A stretch of 9,651 nt of DNA from Acidiferrobacter sp. (GTDB taxonomy: Bacteria > Pseudomonadota > Gammaproteobacteria > Arenicellales > UBA868). Shown one piece after another: positions 6,034 through 9,651 of the stretch; the stretch's first letter is position 1, and every line of letters begins with the position of its first letter. The position numbers were made by a program, and so were the translations under genes. The notes beneath the pieces are model-generated. The model was not told the origin of the DNA. It did no database searches and saw only the letters and a program-made list of their open reading frames with translations. The stretch lies in NCBI GenBank assembly GCA_002694065.1, contig NZKZ01000135.1, positions 8,844 through 18,494 on the forward strand. The letters are read 5' to 3'.

Positions 6034-7268
6034 GGGCGCTGATGCAGGGGACGGGTCAGGCAGCCTGCCTGGACCACCAGCCGTGCTGGCGCCACCCCGA
6101 TGGGATAGCAAAGATGTGCCAAGGTCTCAACATCAAAAACCGCAAAATCGGCCCGATAGCCTGGCTTCAGCACGCCACGATCAGACAAACCCAGGGCTTT
6201 CGCTGCGTGAATAGTGACACCGGCAACCGCCTCGCGCGGCGTTAATCCAAACATGACACAGGCCATGTTGAGCACCAGCAGAAGCGAATCAACGGGAGAA
6301 CTGCCGGGGTTGTAGTCCGTCGCGAGGGCCATCGGGACCTGATGTTTACGAAACAGCTCCACAGGCGGGCATTGTTTTTCTTTCAGAAAATAAAACGCTC
6401 CCGGGAGCAGTACCGCAACGGTACCTGATTCTGCGAGCGCCTTAACTCCTGCTTCGTCGGTGTACTCCAGGTGGTCTGCAGACAGTGCCCCGAACTCTGC
6501 AGCCAGCGCCGCCCCTCCACCATTAGTCAATTGATCGGCATGAAGACGGACCGGCAGGCCCAGTTCACTTGCTTTTTCAAAAACCCGACGGACTTGCTGA
6601 CAGCTAAATGCAATGTTTTCGCAGAAGGCATCAACGCTGTCTGCCAGGCCCTGTCTTGCAACCGAGGGCAGCATTTCCTCGCAGACCAACTGAATGTAAT
6701 CGTCACTCCTTTCGTGAAAGTCTTCCGGAATCGCATGCGCTCCCAGGAATGTCGTATGGACGGACACCGGCAGCCTCTCACACAATGAACGTGCTGCCAA
6801 AAGCATTTTCTCCTCATCCTCAACACAAAGCCCGTAGCCGCTTTTCACCTCAAGCGTTGTCACGCCGTTGGCGCACATGCGGCTTGCGCGATCCAGGGCC
6901 AAATCAGCGAGCGCCTGTTGGGTCGTTTCTCGGGTCGCAGCAACCGTCGATCTGATTCCCCCGCCCTGTCGTGAGATTTCCTGATAACTGACACCCTCAA
7001 GACGCTGCTCGAATTCGCGGGACCTGTCGCCCCCGTAAACCAGATGGGTGTGGCAGTCGATCAGGCCCGGCAGAACGAGGCCACCGCCACAATCGACGAC
7101 CTCCTCCACCTGCTTATCAGCAAGCGGGGCCTGGGAAAGGACGGCTTCCCTTGGGCCCACCGCAAGAATGCTCTCCCCGTCTGTCAGCAACGCCCCGTCA
7201 TCAATGACTTCCGGCCCCGGAACGGCATCTGCCATGGGCACAATTCTGGCGTTTTCCCAAAGTTTCAC
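6030..7268 (-). CDS. hutI: Imidazolonepropionase
   Basis: Catalyses hydrolytic opening of 4-imidazolone-5-propanoate to N-formimino-L-glutamate, the third step of histidine degradation, in the cytoplasm. The 412-residue length is normal. The amidohydrolase signatures all look intact: metal ligands His73 and His75 in DCHTHLVYGGDRS, GGGIRSTV (102-109), KSGYGL (142-147), TFLGAHAIP (173-181), His243 in LHADQLT, His266 in SADHLEY, LLPGAFYFLKE (287-297) and Asp318 in ATDYNPGSSP. The start is GTG at 7268, with GGAGGT 8 bases upstream and only 2 bp after the lyase stop codon; this gives the normal N-terminus KLWENARIVPM. It overlaps the amine oxidase start by 4 bp. It is the most canonical enzyme in the window and the best evidence that an imidazolone intermediate is handled here. 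A related imidazolone derivative is a possible alternative substrate. Confidence 0.95.
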   Translation of the reverse strand: MKLWENARIVPMADAVPGPEVIDDGALLTDGESILAVGPREAVLSQAPLADKQVEEVVDCGGGLVLPGLIDCHTHLVYGGDRSREFEQRLEGVSYQEISRQGGGIRSTVAATRETTQQALADLALDRASRMCANGVTTLEVKSGYGLCVEDEEKMLLAARSLCERLPVSVHTTFLGAHAIPEDFHERSDDYIQLVCEEMLPSVARQGLADSVDAFCENIAFSCQQVRRVFEKASELGLPVRLHADQLTNGGGAALAAEFGALSADHLEYTDEAGVKALAESGTVAVLLPGAFYFLKEKQCPPVELFRKHQVPMALATDYNPGSSPVDSLLLVLNMACVMFGLTPREAVAGVTIHAAKALGLSDRGVLKPGYRADFAVFDVETLAHLCYPIGVAPARLVVQAGCLTRPLHQRP

Positions 7269-7270
7269 GT

Positions 7271-8773
7271 TCAGTAACCTCCGGCTAAATCCGGAAAGAA
7301 CTCGTGCAGCACGAGTTCATGCATGACCTCAAAGTCCCGACCAGGGGACCGATCCTGGTCCAGCGGAGCGATGTGTCCTCGCACCAAATCATGGAAGCGG
7401 GTCACCCCCTGGCCATAATGGGCCTTTCGCTGATCCAGAGCAATGCAGCCTGCCATGGCCTCGTATGACAGTATCGCAGTCCCATACCGCACAATCTCCA
7501 ACAGGCGTTGAATCACCGGCAAGGCCATAGACATATAGTCCTCCTGGCCCCCAGAAGTCTCGGACGTCATCAAGGAAAGAGGCTGCGCCGCCATACGGAC
7601 ACGCGCCACAAGATCGATACAGGCTTTGTGCGCCACCACCATCCCGGCGTCCAATCCTGGTCGGGGAGCCAGCTGAGGGTTAAGGCCGGTTTGGTTTTCA
7701 TCCATCATCCGGTGCAATCGGCGTTCACTGAGACAAACGACGTGCGATGTGGCGATAGCGAGGTATTCGATCAAATTGACCAGCAACTGGTTGTGGAAAC
7801 TCCCCACCGACAACAATCTTGCCTGCCCTTCGCCATCGTCTTCCACCAGCATGGGATTTCCTGAGAAGGTACTGATCGTCTGCTCTATGCCGGACCTGAC
7901 CTGATCGAGTGCATCCAAATGTGCACCGTGCACCTGAGGAATGATGCGCAGAGAGATCGCGGCCTGCAGCTTGTACGGTGTCACCCTACTGCCCTCGAGC
8001 AGTTGGTTAAGACGCTCAATCACCTTTCCCACTCCCGCCCCGTTCGATCGGGCGAGAGCGGGATGGATTGCATCCTTGGGGGCAGCCAATGCTTCGAGGG
8101 AGACGGCCGCGACCAGCGTCGCGAATTCCTGCAGGGCACTGACCTGCCGATGGGCATAGATCGCATATGCCGGCAGAGCCGTAATCCCGTTGATCAGCGC
8201 CAGACCTTCTTTTGAGCCGGGCGAATATGGATCGACCCCACGTGCCGACAAAGCCGCCGCCGCAGCAACCGTTTCGCCATCTGGGTCGAGCACCCTTCCC
8301 TCTCCAATCAGTGTCTGGAAACAGTGCGCATTGGGTGTCCCATCAGCAGCGAATCCATGCCCGAGCGCGGGCACAAAAGGATCGAAGTCGTCATTCAGTC
8401 GCGCGGCAATAAATTGACACAATTCGGCGCTGACGCCATCCTGGCCTGAAAGAAAATTTGCCAACCGAACCATCATCATCGCGCGCACTACCGGACGGGG
8501 CAGTGGCTCTCCAAACGCTGCGGCCCGGGCAAGCAGGATGTTGCGGGAAATCGCATCACGCGCTTCTTTAGAAAGATCGGTCGTGCTCAACCTGCCCAGA
8601 CCCGTCGTAACGCCGTAACAGGGAGCTCCCGCCTCAATCAATTCATTGAATATCCCGCGTCCCCGCTCAACGCTGGCGAGCAGTTCAGGGGCAACATCGA
8701 ATCGGGCCTGTTCGTACGCCACCGCTGTGATGACGTCCCAATTAAGGTCTTCTGGCGCCTTAAGCGTAATCAT
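7271..8773 (-). CDS. Histidine ammonia-lyase (HutH)-like protein without the MIO-forming Ala-Ser-Gly triad
   Basis: A 500-residue member of the aromatic amino acid lyase family; HutH converts histidine to urocanate and ammonia. Family landmarks in order: YGVTTGLGRLS (53-63; classical YGINTGFG), KEGLALING (188-196), SLRIIPQVHGAHLDAL (274-289), NPMLVEDDGE (306-315), VGSFHNQLL (323-331) and ETSGGQEDYMSMA (405-417). At the cofactor site, relatives read GSVGASGDLAPLAH and fuse Ala-Ser-Gly into the electrophilic MIO. Here the stretch is GHGFAADGTPNAH (138-150), aligned without a gap by Gly140, Asp144, Pro147 and His150, so the triad is Phe-Ala-Ala. Classical MIO chemistry is therefore unlikely. The ATG at 8773 shares ATGA with the upstream stop and gives the normal N-terminus; an in-frame ATG at 8830 would add 19 residues inside the previous gene. 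It lies 2 bp before hutI. It may be a divergent lyase, an isomerase or a non-catalytic paralogue. Confidence 0.9.
   Translation of the reverse strand: MITLKAPEDLNWDVITAVAYEQARFDVAPELLASVERGRGIFNELIEAGAPCYGVTTGLGRLSTTDLSKEARDAISRNILLARAAAFGEPLPRPVVRAMMMVRLANFLSGQDGVSAELCQFIAARLNDDFDPFVPALGHGFAADGTPNAHCFQTLIGEGRVLDPDGETVAAAAALSARGVDPYSPGSKEGLALINGITALPAYAIYAHRQVSALQEFATLVAAVSLEALAAPKDAIHPALARSNGAGVGKVIERLNQLLEGSRVTPYKLQAAISLRIIPQVHGAHLDALDQVRSGIEQTISTFSGNPMLVEDDGEGQARLLSVGSFHNQLLVNLIEYLAIATSHVVCLSERRLHRMMDENQTGLNPQLAPRPGLDAGMVVAHKACIDLVARVRMAAQPLSLMTSETSGGQEDYMSMALPVIQRLLEIVRYGTAILSYEAMAGCIALDQRKAHYGQGVTRFHDLVRGHIAPLDQDRSPGRDFEVMHELVLHEFFPDLAGGY
7277..7282 (-). promoter_or_regulatory. Ribosome binding site deciding the hutI GTG start
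   Basis: GGAGGT lies inside the last codons of the lyase gene, 8 bases upstream of GTG 7268. No ATG gives an equally complete HutI N-terminus, so this site supports the GTG start and coupled translation. Confidence 0.7.
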
Positions 8774-9651
8774 GTGTAATCCAGCACCGTACCGATATCC
8801 AGGCGCTTGGCCTTTTCCAGCATGGCCCAACCCAAGGCAATATCCGACGTGGACAACCCACGATGCCAGAACAGGATCGTCTCACTGTCATTCTCACGAC
8901 CGGCCAGTTCCCCTGCGCAGATGGACCCAATCTCTCCATGGATCGTTTCGCGCGTTACCTTTCCTCCATCAACGTGACGGCGCAGGCAGCCAAAGGGTCC
9001 GATCAGGCATTGCTCCCAATGGTCCACCACAATCTTGTCCATGACGTCCGTGAAATCATCCTCGACAGTACTCTGGGTGCCGTAGGGAATCACCAGCGCT
9101 CCCGGCCGTACCCATTCCGTACGAAACAGCGGCTCGGGTGCTTCAAGCCGCGAAGCCTCTATCATGACGTCGGCACCCTCAAGACAGCTTTGCCAATCAT
9201 CTGTCACAGTGACGGATTTGCCGAGTTCGTCTGACAAGCGTTGGCCGAAACTGTCCCGACTCTCAGGGCGCCGGGAATGAACTCGAATTTCCTCGAAATC
9301 GAAAAGATGATCAAGGAGTTTGACGTTCCAGAAGGAGCTGCCGCGTGCCCCGATATGACCAAGCACCTTTGGCTCGGAGGGCGCGAGATATTTTGCTCCC
9401 ACGGCGGTCATAGCACCGGTACGCATGTCGGTAATCGCAGTCGCATCAATAACGGCTCGAGGCACACCGGTGCGAGCATCCATCAAAGTCAGCATGCCAA
9501 ACTCTGATGGATAGCCGAGTTTGTAGTTGTCGATGAAATCACCAACCACCTTTATTCCTGCAATACCGATCGGCGCGATATAGCCGCGCAGCACGTTGAA
9601 ATGCCCGCGAAAGGCCGGGTCTGGCCGCAGGTGCATGCGGGGTTCAATAAC
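8770..9651 (-). CDS. Ornithine cyclodeaminase / mu-crystallin family protein, N-terminus missing
   Basis: The reading frame is open to the right edge (first codons VIEPRMHLRP), so the roughly 50-60 N-terminal residues usual for the family lie outside. The family covers ornithine cyclodeaminase, alanine dehydrogenase and ketimine/imine reductases, all NAD(P)-linked. Visible signatures, numbered from the edge: AGIKVVGDF with Lys34, GYPSEFGMLTLMDARTGVPRA, DATAITDMRTGAM with Arg77, LEGADVMIEAS, and a C-terminal DETIL-like SETILF segment. The dinucleotide loop, usually IGAGxQA, reads IGARGSS (100-106), and the usual Asp in the later GxDxPGKxEL stretch appears to be Gly190. True ornithine cyclodeaminase activity is therefore doubtful; a reductase, or an enzyme acting on an imine from the same pathway, is plausible. 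It is the first visible gene of the hut-like operon and overlaps the lyase start by ATGA. Confidence 0.88.
   Translation of the reverse strand, partial: VIEPRMHLRPDPAFRGHFNVLRGYIAPIGIAGIKVVGDFIDNYKLGYPSEFGMLTLMDARTGVPRAVIDATAITDMRTGAMTAVGAKYLAPSEPKVLGHIGARGSSFWNVKLLDHLFDFEEIRVHSRRPESRDSFGQRLSDELGKSVTVTDDWQSCLEGADVMIEASRLEAPEPLFRTEWVRPGALVIPYGTQSTVEDDFTDVMDKIVVDHWEQCLIGPFGCLRRHVDGGKVTRETIHGEIGSICAGELAGRENDSETILFWHRGLSTSDIALGWAMLEKAKRLDIGTVLDYT

Noticed and set aside
6034..6111. In-frame 26-residue N-terminal extension of the amine oxidase
   Set aside because: It lies wholly inside hutI, is Gly/Pro/Ser-rich without resemblance to the family, and the ATG at 6033 gives the expected start just before the FAD-binding motif with an ATGA overlap.
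8324..8362. A frameshift or small deletion as the cause of the missing MIO triad
   Set aside because: Conserved residues on both sides align in one frame without gaps, and the whole 500-codon gene is open.
8774..8830. In-frame 19-residue extension of the lyase-like protein
   Set aside because: It lies inside the upstream gene; ATG 8773 overlaps that gene's stop codon and gives the usual family N-terminus.
1..9651. CRISPR arrays, tRNA genes, insertion sequences, attachment sites
   Set aside because: I found no regularly spaced repeats, tRNA-like cloverleaf, transposase or integrase, or flanking inverted repeats, and coding regions fill nearly all of the window.

Overview
The window carries nine genes I can support, plus a tenth visible only as its first 51 codons at the left edge. 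The density, the Shine-Dalgarno signals, the 4-bp start/stop overlaps and the moderate-to-high GC content point to a proteobacterial chromosome, but the sequence does not fix the genus. I see no rRNA, tRNA, CRISPR array, insertion sequence or phage gene.

Right half, minus strand (9651 down to 4062): a tight run of five genes. In transcription order they encode an ornithine-cyclodeaminase-family protein (N-terminus cut by the right edge), a histidine ammonia-lyase-like protein, imidazolonepropionase (HutI), an FAD amine oxidase and a YczE-type membrane protein. Junctions are ATGA overlap, 2-bp gap, ATGA overlap and 34-bp gap, so this is almost certainly one operon. It looks like part of a histidine-utilisation pathway, but urocanase (HutU) is not between the lyase and HutI. 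The lyase also lacks the Ala-Ser-Gly triad that forms the MIO cofactor in its family.

Centre (4093 to 3043): a plus-strand LysR-type regulator gene converges on the YczE gene with a 32-bp coding overlap. It diverges from the next minus-strand operon across a 133-bp AT-rich region that holds an imperfect 23-bp palindrome, a good candidate operator.

Left half, minus strand (3042 down to 1): an HpaB-type flavin-dependent monooxygenase, a RidA/YjgF-family protein, a PhyH-type Fe(II)/2-oxoglutarate dioxygenase and the start of a DUF1028 protein. The last begins with a GTG codon overlapping the dioxygenase stop codon and would expose Thr as a possible N-terminal nucleophile.

Inference: the window is a catabolic island with two operons around one LysR regulator, probably for an imidazole- or amine-bearing compound related to histidine. 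HutI keeps its active-site motifs. By contrast, the lyase, the cyclodeaminase-like protein, the monooxygenase, the RidA protein and perhaps the amine oxidase each differ from textbook relatives at key residues. A non-standard substrate or chemistry is therefore more likely than ordinary histidine degradation. The substrate cannot be named from sequence alone.
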